From: Apostichopus californicus
Taxonomy: Eukaryota > Echinodermata > Holothuroidea > Aspidochirotida > Stichopodidae
Assembly (NCBI GenBank): GCA_020650975.1
Contig: JAIPMN010020146.1
Span: forward strand, 1-27,080
Direction: 5' to 3'
Length of the DNA: 27,080 nt
The notes under the pieces were generated by a model. It had not been told where the DNA came from. It made no database searches and was given only the letters and a program-made list of their open reading frames with translations. This document shows positions 19,001 to 26,405 of the stretch, in pieces (within the stretch, counting starts at the first letter, position 1; each line of letters starts with the position of its first letter). A program made the translations under genes and the position numbers.

Positions 19001-21695
19001 GCATTTCTAGGCACCTATCGTTGATCAAGGTCAGGGATTTCAGTTTTCGCACGGTTGGGTTAATGCACAGAGTCTGTGGAAATAAAAGGAAAAGACGTCA
19101 CACCACAATTCAGAGAATAATATAAATAATATAAATCAACAGTTTAAAGTGCACTGAAGCAGATACTCTCTTAAGAGACACACCTCTTAATGAAAAATAC
19201 CAGCGGTACTGGAGCACGTCCAGCCATCCAGGGTGGAAGAATAGTGATCAAAAGAGCTTTAATTAAGCCCAAGCATGGAACTGTATCCTTAAATGGAGAG
19301 ATGGAAACATTCCAAATTGAATACACTGACGACATAACTATTATGAGTACTAAATATAGCCATTTTAGCTATTTATTCAATTGATTATTTCAATTAATTG
19401 ATAAATCAATAACTCAATTAATCAATAAATCAATTCAAGTACTAGAAAAAGGAAAAAAAGTAAGAAAGAAAGAAAAAAAAAAAACATTTCTTCACCTGTC
19501 TTGATCCGAGATTGGTTAATCGTACGTCCCCACCGAATGGACTTTTTCGGACTTCATGGACAAACTGACTCAGCTGTGAATGTGTTCTACTGCAGTAATA
19601 AACCTGAAGATAGAAGTGGTTTCCAGATATTCCATCAGACCAAACACAAAGACAAGAAGTCGACATTCCCGAGAGTGTGCTTCCACCAGACCCGAGAAAA
19701 ACTTCATAAACTTAATCCCTTTGATGGATGTCTACACGCAGACTCCCGTAAATGTCTGCACTCTAAAAGCACTCTACCTTCTACCATGGAAAAAAGTAAC
19801 TCTTAAAGATTAGCAAAATGAAAACAAGAGACATTTTACAACAGATTTGTGGGACAACAACTGTTCTGTATTATATTAAAACAGTTAACAACAAGTCTTT
19901 CATGAGGAGTATTTGATTAGTCGGGCCGACAAAGAAACAGAACGGGGCAAAGTTTTAATGGTCGTCCAATCATCCACGTTTCTGTTCAGACAACCAGCTT
20001 TTGGAGGTGTCCGACATTAAGTTGTTCACAACCAAATTCAGATCGTATTGTAAGTAAATACCACCACATGGATCAAATAAAAACAGGTATCGCTCTCCAG
20101 CCAACACTTTTCAAGAAAGTGAAATAAATTTATAGAACATAGTGATAAGCCTATGATCCACCTGAAGGCACACAGCTGATGTTCGATTCACACAAACTAC
20201 ACATCCCTCCCACTGTTTACATGTTGGCTTTTCTTTTGTTGCCTAGCTGCAACTTTTTAGGCTGCAACTTCGGCTGCAACTAGCTGCAACTTTTTCGGAC
20301 GATCATATTTTGCCTCTCCGTAAACCGACCAGGTAAGTTCTTGTTTATTGCAAGGGCAAAAACAAAAATTAAAAAAATACCAAACAAAATCTCAACGGTG
20401 CGCCATGTGGAGCAACGCAATTCTTACAACCAGCTTTATGCAAACTGAAGTTATCACATTATCATGCCAGTCCATCCTTTATTTTGTTTTTTCTCTCCTT
20501 TCAGAATGATTACCTTTGTGAGCTCGTCCTCATCGGTGTTAACCTGGTCTTCCTCCTCATCACTACCTCCATCTTCCGTTTCTTGGTCACTGGTGTAGTC
20601 AGCCACCAATATCTCATCGTCGTCCTCCACCTTACCATCTCCGGGGGGATTAATTTCAACTTCTGCATCCTCTCTAGAGTCTGGAGACGGCTTCTGAGAA
20701 TGTTTGAGGGTCATGTTAACGCGATCTCTATGTGGTTAATATACGACACGTGAAATTTCTTACCCTTTAGGGTTTGCTCAAGATTGTCAGCCAATGTGGA
20801 GGCAAACATGCCGACTATGAACGTTGTCTCTCTTTGTGATTCAATCCAACATACATACACATAAACATATTTTTTTCTGTTTGTATTTTTGGCTTTACAT
20901 CTCAATCATTTGATTGCAGAAAGACAATTGAATGTGTATATACTGTATGATTAAATTATTACATGTTGTGCATTTCAAACAGCGTGAACCCAAAACCACG
21001 TTTCCTTTCCTACACATTGGAGGAAATTGCTGCAGGTCACGTGAGTTATTAAGTTGAGATGTGTCAAGGTATTGTACAGTGATTTTGTCAATTTTGAAGT
21101 TGTAAATCAAAGGACCTGGAGTGATAATGATACAAACAAATGTATTAAAAACTGACATCCCCTGTATCACCACAACCACTATAAGAACATTAGCCCGCCA
21201 CCTCTGCGGGCTCTGCCCCTTCCTACACTTCTCTTCATCTCTACCCCCTGCCAATATTTCTTCTCCCATCTGCATCATCTTCCATCCTCATCTAAGATAC
21301 TTGTATCAAAAAAGGGAGTTGCTTCTGTTGTACACTAAACCTTAGCTACACACTACAGAACTGCAGTCTCATATCACCCAACAGTTAAAAAAATTGTACA
21401 AAGTTTTGCAATCAGTGAACCCAAAAGTACACCATACTGACTTGTTTACCAAAAAACAAAAAGGTAAAACACCTAGTTTCTATACAATCGCTCTTCCATT
21501 GTACGTATAACTATTGAAATCAAATTGAATGAAATATTAGTTATGACTATTGAAAAACTGCAATGGCAAATACCACAACAACAAAAAACTTACCGAAAAG
21601 TTTTCACGACTCACTAGTTTCCTTTTCTTTGACTTGGCCTTGCTCTTTAATTCTCTCAGTTTAGTCTCTCTTTGCTTCAACAATTCTTGTTTTGC
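3840..21695 (-). CDS. DDX11: DDX11/CHL1-type Fe-S DNA helicase, 18 visible exons, 5' end outside window
   Basis: The joined exons (listed separately) encode 786 residues plus a stop. The family is superfamily 2 XPD-like 5'-3' DNA helicases (XPD, FANCJ, RTEL1, DDX11); DDX11 acts in the nucleus in sister-chromatid cohesion, replication-fork repair and unwinding of forks and G-quadruplexes. Seen here, numbered from the first visible residue: charged insertion 1-94; motif Ia YYCSRTHSQ at 96-104; four cysteines at 133, 151, 181 and 216; DEAH at 259-262; GGTMQP in motif III; FFPSYEY in motif [17 protein letters not shown] in motif V; and QSIGRAIRH in motif VI. The cysteine spacings (18, 30, 35) equal those I recall for human DDX11, and the DEAH position fits the same offset of about 134 residues. 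All introns are GT-AG and every junction keeps frame. The Walker A exon and start codon are absent. No frameshift or internal stop is present, so the gene looks functional. FANCJ or RTEL1 identity is excluded by exon-by-exon match to DDX11. Confidence 0.96.
4356..4431 (-). CDS. DDX11: DDX11 exon Q, first half of motif VI
   Basis: Encodes residues 703-727 plus one base: [10 protein letters not shown] then [14 protein letters not shown]. The human counterpart is [15 protein letters not shown]. Acceptor TTACAG, donor ATTG|GTGAGT, phase 1. Motif VI (QSIGRAIRH) is split across this and the terminal exon. Confidence 0.95.
4640..5433. mobile_element. 794-bp MITE-like element with iterated inverted ends
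   Basis: The left end (4655-4790) is an array of 16-22 bp units containing ATTTCGCCCAACC, several followed by AGCCTGGTC. The right end (5304-5430) holds the same units inverted (GGTTGGGCGAAATGACC). Both arrays begin at their outer edge with CCCAACAACCATTTCGCCC. An 8-bp direct repeat GTGTGACA flanks at 4632-4639 and 5434-5441, consistent with a target duplication, though the inverted match starts some bases further in. No transposase ORF. It lies in the intron between helicase exons Q and P. Confidence 0.75.
5061..5277 (+). repeat. internal ~100-bp tandem duplication
   Basis: Inside the element above, units start at 5061, 5161 and 5254 with AACGTTAA. The first two are complete (100 and 93 bp; shared CAAACCTAACCCCTAAAACA) and the third is a partial copy. 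Confidence 0.85.
5627..5711 (-). CDS. DDX11: DDX11 exon P
   Basis: Completes arginine 674 and encodes residues 675-702: [20 protein letters not shown] then MDYLNATM. Human DDX11 has [20 protein letters not shown]. Acceptor CGACAG, donor ATG|GTGAGT, phase 0 at the end. Confidence 0.97.
6378..6606 (+). repeat. GATA/GATG microsatellite
   Basis: Interrupted array of GATA, GATG and GACA tetranucleotides, purest between about 6480 and 6606. The serine/isoleucine/histidine-rich ORFs over it are products of the repeat, not genes. It lies in the intron between exons P and O. Confidence 0.9.
6824..6933 (-). CDS. DDX11: DDX11 exon O, helicase motif V
   Basis: Encodes residues 638-673 plus two bases. 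A variable start ([10 protein letters not shown]) leads into [18 protein letters not shown] and SDDMG. This is motif V, where the nucleotide and DNA contacts meet. Acceptor GCTAG, donor GCAG|GTATAT, phase 2. Confidence 0.97.
7482..7944. mobile_element. 463-bp TIR element with flush 6-bp duplication
   Basis: The ends CAGGGATGTGCCCA and TGGGCACATCCCTG are perfect 14-bp inverted repeats. CCTTTG flanks directly at 7476-7481 and 7945-7950. CAGGG ends recall hAT elements, but hAT target duplications are usually 8 bp, so the superfamily is open. Near the right end GTGCTGGGCG recurs three times (about 7858-7918), a subterminal array. No transposase. It lies in the intron between exons O and N. Confidence 0.78.
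8002..8220 (-). CDS. DDX11: DDX11 exon N, helicase motif IV
   Basis: Encodes residues 565-637. [11 protein letters not shown] is followed by [12 protein letters not shown] (motif IV), then a lysine-rich [19 protein letters not shown] and SVIK. Acceptor CTCCAG, donor AAG|GTTAGA, phase 0 on both sides. It is the longest visible exon. Confidence 0.97.
8421..8468 (+). repeat. G-rich tract
   Basis: Contains at least six G runs of three or more bases, mixed with T and A, fitting the G-quadruplex pattern on the plus strand (the non-transcript strand of the helicase). Similar plus-strand G runs occur at 9390-9414 and 9998-10018. Confidence 0.7.
8654..8757 (-). CDS. DDX11: DDX11 exon M
   Basis: Completes glycine 530 and encodes residues 531-564: [19 protein letters not shown] then [14 protein letters not shown]. 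It aligns to human HVIPPDNILPLVICSG and LEFTFQKRELPQ. Acceptor ATCAG, donor ACG|GTATGA (a weaker donor), phase 0 at the end. Confidence 0.94.
9390..9414 (+). repeat. G-rich tract
   Basis: GGGG runs separated by single C or T bases, followed by AAGACCCCCC which could pair back to it. It lies in the intron between exons M and L. Confidence 0.65.
9730..9915 (-). CDS. DDX11: DDX11 exon L, helicase motif III
   Basis: Completes glutamate 468 and encodes residues 469-529. [16 protein letters not shown] and [15 protein letters not shown] are near-identical to human DDX11; the exon ends ILEFSC. GGTMQP is the family form of motif III. Acceptor CACAG, donor TGCG|GTGAGT, phase 1. Confidence 0.98.
9998..10018 (+). 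repeat. G-rich tract
   Basis: Two G runs of eight or nine interrupted by one T, in the intron between exons L and K. Confidence 0.65.
10788..10880 (+). repeat. 36-bp direct repeat, about 2.5 copies
   Basis: Units begin at 10788, 10824 and 10860 with (A/C)TTGARAGTATGAA; the first two continue GAAAACTGTTNACATTCTAC-like sequence and the third breaks off. The rest of this 1.4-kb intron (9916-11343) has AAT repeats at about 10577-10594 and no gene. Confidence 0.8.
11344..11457 (-). CDS. DDX11: DDX11 exon K
   Basis: Completes glycine 430 and encodes residues 431-467. [20 protein letters not shown] matches human [20 protein letters not shown], then RVVIYKK. Acceptor CTCAG, donor AAAG|GTACAT, ending in phase 1. 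Confidence 0.96.
11618..12420 (+). repeat. 95-bp minisatellite with dimeric higher-order pattern
   Basis: Units start at 11618, 11714, 11808, 11904, 11997, 12094, 12187 and 12282 (spacing 93-97), then decay to about 12420. Each full unit opens ACTATCAGTC and about 30 bases later has GACTGATAGT, a perfect 10-bp inverted pair. Units alternate between CTTATGTAGGGCT and CTAATGTAGGACT variants. The array is in the intron between exons K and J. Confidence 0.95.
12460..12694 (+). repeat. ~60-bp minisatellite reaching a splice donor
   Basis: ACTAGTG recurs at 12460, 12522, 12583 and 12637, each followed by GTGAATCTTGA-like sequence and GTAAGGGTTCTGTG-like sequence. The last unit ends within about 10-20 bases of the exon J donor (GT at 12704-12705). 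Confidence 0.9.
12706..12868 (-). CDS. DDX11: DDX11 exon J, divergent linker
   Basis: Encodes residues 376-429 plus one base, from [10 protein letters not shown] to KSIKDEA. It corresponds to the poorly conserved LFGFTERYG... segment; only the first residues align well. The frame is open, the acceptor (GAAAG) and donor (GCAG|GTGAAG) are usable and the phase fits the next exon. A minisatellite ends only about 10-20 bases downstream of the donor. Confidence 0.85.
13662..13700 (-). CDS. DDX11: DDX11 exon I, 39-base microexon-like exon
   Basis: Encodes [13 protein letters not shown] (363-375), matching VQRYCEKSMISRK of human DDX11. Acceptor TTCCAG, donor AAG|GTAAAT, phase 0 on both sides, so skipping it would remove 13 residues without shifting frame. 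Confidence 0.92.
13951..14149 (-). CDS. DDX11: DDX11 exon H, Arch-type region
   Basis: Completes lysine 296 and encodes residues 297-362: [16 protein letters not shown], a variable proline/alanine-rich loop, then [18 protein letters not shown]. The last block is almost identical to human TINDFLFQSQIDNINLFK. Acceptor CAATAG, donor AAG|GTAAGG, phase 0 at the end. Confidence 0.97.
14542..14640 (+). repeat. tRNA-derived SINE head fragment
   Basis: GGTGCTGTGGCCGAGTGG at 14542-14559 matches the 5' end and A box of serine/leucine tRNAs. The downstream GGCTGGGTCATGG may be a worn B box (GGTTCGA type). No tRNA cloverleaf can be completed, so this is a SINE-like copy, not a tRNA gene. A short duplication (GGNAGACCCTACAGCCATAT at about 14458 and 14498) lies just before it. 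Confidence 0.6.
15203..15249 (-). CDS. DDX11: DDX11 exon G, 47-base exon
   Basis: A short exon encoding [15 protein letters not shown] (281-295) plus two bases. It matches the LCQAHSQLLQYVERY segment after the DEAH exon. Acceptor CAACAG, donor ACAA|GTGAGT; the split lysine codon (AA|G) is completed by the next exon, which confirms both boundaries. Confidence 0.92.
15941..16306 (+). repeat. 31-bp minisatellite, 12 copies
   Basis: Units of ATCTACTGCCTTAACTGTTC followed by CATTGTTAT-like endings; one unit (the fourth) is shortened. Ending variants GTTATAT, GTAATAT, ATAATGT occur in that order in units 1-3 and again in units 7-9, suggesting three-unit duplications. It lies between exons G and F. 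Confidence 0.95.
16545..16697 (-). CDS. DDX11: DDX11 exon F, DEAH box (motif II)
   Basis: Encodes residues 230-280. [11 protein letters not shown] is followed by [15 protein letters not shown], the Walker B/DEAH motif, then HSVEVSGRQ. Acceptor TGTAG, donor CAG|GTATAG, phase 0 on both sides. The catalytic D, E and H are all present. Confidence 0.98.
16758..17040. mobile_element. possible truncated hAT-like element
   Basis: CAGCGGTTCGCATAGTTTAG followed by a stretch with GACCCACC resembles the CAGCGGTTCNCAA ends of many hAT elements, and GGGTCCCGCCCCGCAG near 17010 resembles the complementary internal part. I could not find the second terminus or a target duplication. Confidence 0.4.
17856..18064 (-). 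CDS. DDX11: DDX11 exon E, Fe-S cysteines 3 and 4
   Basis: Completes a split valine codon (160) and encodes residues 161-229. A lysine/arginine-rich segment (AKRRR) precedes SCPYYNQ, which holds the third cysteine; [10 protein letters not shown] holds the fourth, 35 residues later. Acceptor TCTAG, donor CAA|GTAAG, phase 0 at the end. All four cluster ligands are intact. Confidence 0.97.
18303..18364 (+). repeat. SINE/retroelement-type tail ending in ATT repeats
   Basis: CAGCGCTTTGAGATTTTATT, then AAAGCGCTTTATAAATA, then ATTATTATTATTATTA. Same tail type as 3370-3430 but opposite orientation. Sequence upstream (18130-18300) may be the body but I cannot define its start. Confidence 0.65.
18818..18922 (+). 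repeat. 52-bp tandem duplication
   Basis: TAGCTCAAACTCAAAAGGCC begins both copies (about 18818 and 18870), each ending TTTCTAAGCCC then TTTATAC. A homopolymer pair (C14 then A11) lies just upstream at about 18694-18718. Confidence 0.85.
18986..19073 (-). CDS. DDX11: DDX11 exon D, Fe-S cysteines 1 and 2
   Basis: Encodes residues 131-159 plus one base. TLCIN and [10 protein letters not shown] carry the first two cysteines of the 4Fe-4S cluster, 18 residues apart. Acceptor CCACAG, donor ACAG|GTAAAG; the exon ends in phase 1. The human counterpart reads NLCVN and LINDRCVDMQ. Confidence 0.96.
19380..19440. repeat. AT-rich self-complementary repeat
   Basis: Repeated ATTGATTAATTG/CAATTAATTGAT-type words on both strands, able to fold back. 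It lies just downstream of exon C in the C-D intron. Confidence 0.6.
19496..19603 (-). CDS. DDX11: DDX11 exon C, helicase motif Ia
   Basis: Encodes residues 95-130. [18 protein letters not shown] is the DDX11 motif Ia and is nearly identical to vertebrate orthologues. It continues through [10 protein letters not shown] to NLGSRQ. Acceptor CTTCAG, donor CAG|GTGAAG, both phase 0. This exon is the strongest single anchor for the gene identification. Confidence 0.98.
20244..20297 (+). repeat. four-copy GCTGCAACT repeat
   Basis: GCTGCAACT or GCTGCAAC occurs four times in 54 bases (near 20246, 20261, 20273 and 20283). It lies in the intron between exons C and B; the rest of this intron (19604-20513) shows no gene. 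Confidence 0.8.
20514..20693 (-). CDS. DDX11: DDX11 exon B, acidic insertion
   Basis: Encodes residues 35-94, from KPSPDSRED to TDEDELTK. It is strongly acidic (runs of D and E) with a central [10 protein letters not shown], the counterpart of LVLAEYESDEE in vertebrate DDX11. The acceptor TTCTCAG and donor AAG|GTAATC are phase 0 on both sides. The acidic stretch leads directly into motif Ia in the next exon, as in the human protein. Confidence 0.93.
21594..21695 (-). CDS. DDX11: DDX11 exon A (first visible exon), charged linker
   Basis: Encodes visible residues 1-34, beginning [19 protein letters not shown] and ending in NFS. It is very basic and helical, matching the KQREERLQQLQ stretch that precedes the Fe-S domain of DDX11. 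The acceptor is ATTAG and the donor TCG|GTAAG; both ends are phase 0. The preceding exon must also end in phase 0 and is not found in the remaining 5.4 kb of the window. Confidence 0.88.
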
Positions 21696-22180
21696 CTAAT
21701 CAAGAAATATAAAAGAAACAAAATTGCGGTTGAACTGCAAGGTTCAGTAGTCTCTAATTGGCTTTTTGGGAGGAGTAGAAAAATCTTTTAGGATGCGGTG
21801 ATGCAAATAGGTTATTTTAATTCAGAACAGAAAAAAAAATAAATAAATCAATATGGCATAAGTTCAAAAGAGCTTTGAAAGAATGAAAAAACTATTGACT
21901 AGCAACAAGAAATATTGTCATCAATAAACCTACAATGAAATAGCAGAAATTTGACCGAACAAAACAACTACAACAGAATTTACATATTATTTTAGGCAAT
22001 GGAAAATTTTTGGCAATATTTGTGCTGATGATGGGCTGACCTTGTTAGGCTAGAACTGAAAAAGGTTTGTCCCCATCCGATAAACACTGTTTCTTTCAAA
22101 GCACATTTTGTGAAGGGAAAGCCTAATTTTTGAGGGAGCTGAACGACAGAAGTTGTCACACTCCATGCAAACATAACACA
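21696..22180. other. intron sequence, no further exon found
   Basis: Upstream flank of the first visible helicase exon. I looked on the minus strand for the expected ERDLLDRLK and GTGKS exons and found none here or to the right. Confidence 0.6.
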
Positions 22181-23860
22181 ACTACACTACATCTAGCATC
22201 ACATCTGTGCAAGGAACACTGTATAGCATCATCCACATATTGGGCATATCACATAACATCATATCTTTATGTGGTCACTACATAGCACCAAACATAATGC
22301 AAAGTACACCTAACATAGCATCTTCTACTTTTGGGACAGTTCACAAAGCCAGCATACCTTTATATGAACAAATCTAGCAGCACATCTTTGTAAGGTACAC
22401 CTTACATAGCATCATCCATATATATGGGGCATATTTTATTATAACAAAGTTCCAATATATAGACAAAACATTGTAGCATCACATGTGGGCAAATAACACC
22501 TGCCATAGCATCATCTATATATGAGACACTTCACACACAGCATCGTACTTGTATATGAACATTATATCTAGCAATTTTGCACGCAGATCTGTCAACTGTA
22601 AGGAATGCTGTACATAGCATCATCCACATATCAGGCACCACATAACATCATACAGGTCTTTATGTGGTCACTACATAGCATCACACATGATGTGCAAAGA
22701 AAACCTTCCACAATGTCATCTTTATACTGTATGGGACAACACATTGTCCTACTTACAAATGAACATTATAACTAACATCGCATCTGTGTAAGGAACACCT
22801 TAGCATCATTCACATATTGGGCATATCACATAACATAATTCCTACATATATGGACATTAAATAGCATCACACGAATGCGAAGAACATCTTACATGTAGCA
22901 TCATCTATATAAGTGACACTTCACATGTAGCATCACACCTGTATATGAACAATACATGTAGCATCGCATCTTGTGTAAGAAACACAGAGCAGCATCCACA
23001 TATGGGGCATATTACATAATATCATACATATATGTGGTCACTACATAGCAGCACATATATCTGCAAATAACACCTTACATAGCAACATCTAAATATGGGA
23101 CATTTCACATATGTAGCATCACACCTGTATATGAACACTACATGTAGCATTGCATCTTGTGTAAGAAACACAGAGCAGCATCCACATATGGGGCATATTA
23201 CATAATATCATACCTATATGTGGTCACTACATAGCAGCACATATATCTGCAAATAACACCTTACATAGCAACATCTAAATAAGTGACACTTCACATATGT
23301 AGCATCACACCTGTATATGAACACTACATGTAGCATCACATCTTGTGTAAGAAACACAGAGCAGCATCCACATATGGGGCATATTACATAATATCGTACC
23401 TATATGTGGTCACTACATAGCAGCACATATATCTGCAAATAACACCTTACATAGCAACATCTAAATATGGGACATTTCACATATGTAGCATCACACCTGT
23501 ATATGAAGAATACATGTAGCATTGCATCTTGTGTAAGAAACACAGAGCAGCATCCACATATGGGGCATATTACATAATATCATACCTATATGTGGTCACT
23601 ACATAGCAGCATATAACACTTTACATAGCAAATGTGGAACACTTCCCAGTGCATCATACCTGTATATGAGCAATACCATACAATCATAAATGTGCAAGGA
23701 TGCTATGTAGAGTGTTCAATTACATATCCTCACATGGGACACTTGAACACATAACATCTGTCATGCATACCAAACTACATGGCACTATATCCACCAAAGA
23801 TCACATTGTATAGCATCATCAACGTATGGGACACTTTACATACCACATTGATAGCCACTC
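22181..23860 (+). repeat. 186-bp satellite array, about 8 copies
   Basis: A module GCATCATCCACATATGGGGC-like occurs near 22225, 22408, 22613, 22802, 22988, 23174, 23360 and 23546. The word AACACAGAGCAGCATCCACA is at 22981, 23167, 23353 and 23539, exactly 186 bp apart, and these copies are nearly identical. Copies to the left are diverged and vary in length (183-205). Inside the unit are shorter CACATAGCA-type subrepeats. A decayed tail runs to about 23860. Confidence 0.95.
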
Positions 23861-23981
23861 TGTGAAGGAACAAAAGTGTATATGAACAAACACTTCCATC
23901 AAGCAAACCAATATCCTCCTGTTAGAACTAAACTGAACTTGTTAGAAAGATTTAATTTTGTTTTTCGAATTGATTGCCACT

Positions 23982-24001
23982 ATTTTTTTTTTTTTTTTTT
24001 A
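23982..24001 (+). repeat. poly(T) run
   Basis: About 18 consecutive T. It could be the reverse of a retroposed poly(A) tail, but no adjoining insert is recognisable. The surrounding 23860-24330 has no gene. Confidence 0.6.
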
Positions 24002-24336
24002 CTTTGCAGATCAGCATGAATGAACAGTGCAAACAATCATTGTTCACCACCAACCACAGAAAGATCATCACATGCTATCAAATTAAATTAAAAAGAGAGA
24101 GAGACAAAGAGAGGGAAAAACTGGGGGTGGAGTGTGGAGGTAGAAGAAACACTGGCATAGTTTTGTTCTGCTGGAATTCTTTGTAGTGACTATGAAGAAA
24201 TAACAAAACACTTTGGGACTATATTCAAATGCAAGCTTCACTAATAATAAAACAGCATCATTGTCTAGAATCAGAATAATACAAATCTATAATTGCATTT
24301 ATAGAAATAAAAGCTATTTCATACCGGTGGATGCTA

Positions 24337-24648
24337 TCAAGCATGACAGGTCACCCTTCTCTGTAAAAGATTGAATGCTGTAACATCACCAAAATAAGTT
24401 TCAATATGACACCAGAAAGCTTCAGTGATTCTTTTGCCTTTCAAGGTTATACTGTATATGGAATCACCTAACTCATGGATCAACTGAGGGAAATATGTCC
24501 TGAAGTCAAGTACCAGAACAAACAGGTCAATTGACCATTGTAACCCGACAACCCTTCTGAAAGTTGATGATAGCAGGGTCAATAATATGCATCCATACAC
24601 CATATGGTAATTTTCACAATCAGTGGTGTAACTTTCTAGTATTGGCAC
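24337..24648 (-). CDS. unassigned 103-codon ORF, possibly from a mobile element
   Basis: Open from ATG to stop, with a mixed composition (RTYFPQLIHELGD, ITEAFWCHIETYFG) that looks protein-like. I recognise no family. Its first codons overlap the left copy of the 33-bp inverted pair; the right copy at 26905-26937 read in the corresponding frame gives KSYTTGCENDH against ESYTTDCENYH here. It may be a relic of a transposon protein or of a duplicated gene. No splice or promoter evidence. Confidence 0.3.
   Translation of the reverse strand: MPILESYTTDCENYHMVYGCILLTLLSSTFRRVVGLQWSIDLFVLVLDFRTYFPQLIHELGDSIYSITLKGKRITEAFWCHIETYFGDVTAFNLLQRRVTCHA
24603..24635 (-). repeat. 33-bp inverted-pair copy, left
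   Basis: Read on the minus strand it begins AAAGTTACACCACTG and ends ACCATA. It matches 26905-26937 on the plus strand at 31 of 33 positions. Confidence 0.9.
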
Positions 24649-24982
24649 TTATTGCTTTGTAACTCAGTGACCAAATACCAGAATTCTTAATTTTTTTTGG
24701 CCATTTAACCATCCTAAGTGTAGTCTACCTTGGGTAGCTTAATTAACAATATTTCTCGGTTTCTTCAGGTGGATTTGGTGGCCATAAATATGCTTAAAAT
24801 ATGCTAGTTCAGCCGTACACTCTCAATTACGCTATTTTTGTCAGAGCCTGTACTTTTTGGTGGAAGGTATTTTCCAGTTCTTATTTGGTTGATATTATGA
24901 ACAAGTGTCCAAGCTAAAATGCGATTGTGTTCTCCAGGTTTCCTTCCTTTTCTTCTCCAAAGACTGGTTGCTAGATTTTGTC

Positions 24983-26405
24983 GTTTCGGAGGTGACATTT
25001 TCCGTTAACAATTGGTACCTAAGTTTGACTGCAACTAATTTCTAGTTAATCAGTGTAAATTTTGTTAAGGTTGCATTGTTACAATAACTAATGTGCCTAA
25101 TATCTGGGCCCTAAAATATTTTTCATTTGGAATTCTTAAAAATATTGCATAAATTTCAAATTTAATGTTAACTTTTCCGTTAACTTTTGCGTCACCTCCG
25201 AAACAAAGCATTCTTCAGCCCAAGTCTTATGTTAACAATAGTTTAGCCATGTTGAACTTATTAAAATATACCTCACCCCCTACCGTAATATTTGAGTCAA
25301 AGTTGTGACGACATGACCAGTCGTTTTAGTTTCTGGGAGATTCTTAACTTTCCGTTAACATGCGTCACCTCCGAAACACCTTGTCACCTCCGAAACAGGT
25401 TAGTTGGAATATGTGATCTCTACTTATCCACAAACATCTTCCTTGGCTGAAACTCATATTACAGTAATTCTGTAATGGTGTAGCAACTAGTATGACAATT
25501 AATTTCAATTGATGCATTTTTGGACAAGTGAGAACCTAACTTTTCACTGAAACTTTGATAGACTGTGGTTAGGTTAATAATGTTTTTTTTTCCAGAATAT
25601 TAGACTGAATGTCCTCTACAAATTTGTAAAAGGTTACAGGAATGTGACAGTAAGTTTCACTGCCAAAAGTGTAGCCAACATAAATGATACTGTAACTAGC
25701 CGTCACAATGGCTAATGGCTACACAATGTTAATCATTTCTTTCTGGTAAAATATTTCATATGTAATTGGCCAAAACAGTGTGAATTTAACCAAATGATAT
25801 TGAACGGATACATTATTGTCTTCAAGTTATCATGGATGGCAGCAAAAGCAGTCATGGTTCCAATATCATGAATGTCATTAAAATATTATCGAAATGTCCT
25901 ACTAATGTTTTTCATACTTTCCAAGGTAAGTTTTCTATGTGTTTTAGAATGAATCAAGCCCTCTGTGGATTGTGTAAACGTTTATCGTCACCTCCGAAAC
26001 AAAAGAGACTGAAGGTATACAATATGTTTAATGTGAGATAATCATTTGAAATATGAGTGCTACAGTAAGAGAATTCAACCTAATGTTTACAACAATTGCT
26101 TTTTAAATGCCCATATGTGCTTCACCTGACATTTACCTATCTTTTATAACATAAAACTAATTGTATTCTGTATTCATTCACTTGTTTCACTAGTTGTACG
26201 GGTTCGTTGACGTACATTCTCCACTACTTGGCGTAAATGTTTTTATTTAGATCAGTGTTTGATTAAAGATGTTATGAAAATACATTGAGATTAAGTTTTT
26301 ACTTCAGTGTTTACTGAGTTATTAGCAAAAAACCCTTAACAACAACTTGTAAACTATTTTGTCACCTCCGAAACACACGTAAAATGTTAACGTCACCTCC
26401 GAATC
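24983..26405. repeat. cluster of seven 14-bp GTCACCTCCGAAAC motifs
   Basis: Exact copies at 24983-24996 (minus), 25191-25204, 25364-25377, 25383-25396, 25987-26000 and 26361-26374 (plus), and one with a single change at 26392-26405 (plus). Four of them have GTTAAC within about 10 bases (near 25003, 25180, 25355 and 26386). The copies fall in different reading frames and their flanks differ, so this is not one repeated peptide. It could be a cluster of binding sites for a transposase or transcription factor. No other copies were seen in the window. Confidence 0.85.
25832..26041 (+). CDS. weak 69-codon ORF overlapping a motif copy
   Basis: Starts MDGSKSSHGSN and contains SSPPKQKR where it crosses the fifth motif copy. 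A consensus donor AAG|GTAAGT sits inside it near 25926. I recognise nothing in it; it is recorded because it is the only plus-strand frame here with both an ATG and a strong donor. Confidence 0.12.
   Translation: MDGSKSSHGSNIMNVIKILSKCPTNVFHTFQGKFSMCFRMNQALCGLCKRLSSPPKQKRLKVYNMFNVR

Noticed and set aside
19501-19813. Plus-strand ORFs of 77-101 codons
   Set aside because: They are antisense shadows of helicase exon C and the intron next to it.
22181-23860. CRISPR-like array
   Set aside because: The repeats are long (186 bp) and contiguous, with no spacers, in a eukaryotic intron-rich context.
24804-24998. Minus-strand ORF starting MSPPKRQNL, 64 codons, basic
   Set aside because: Its start is simply the first copy of the 14-bp motif read in one frame; other copies fall in other frames, and the rest resembles no family I know.
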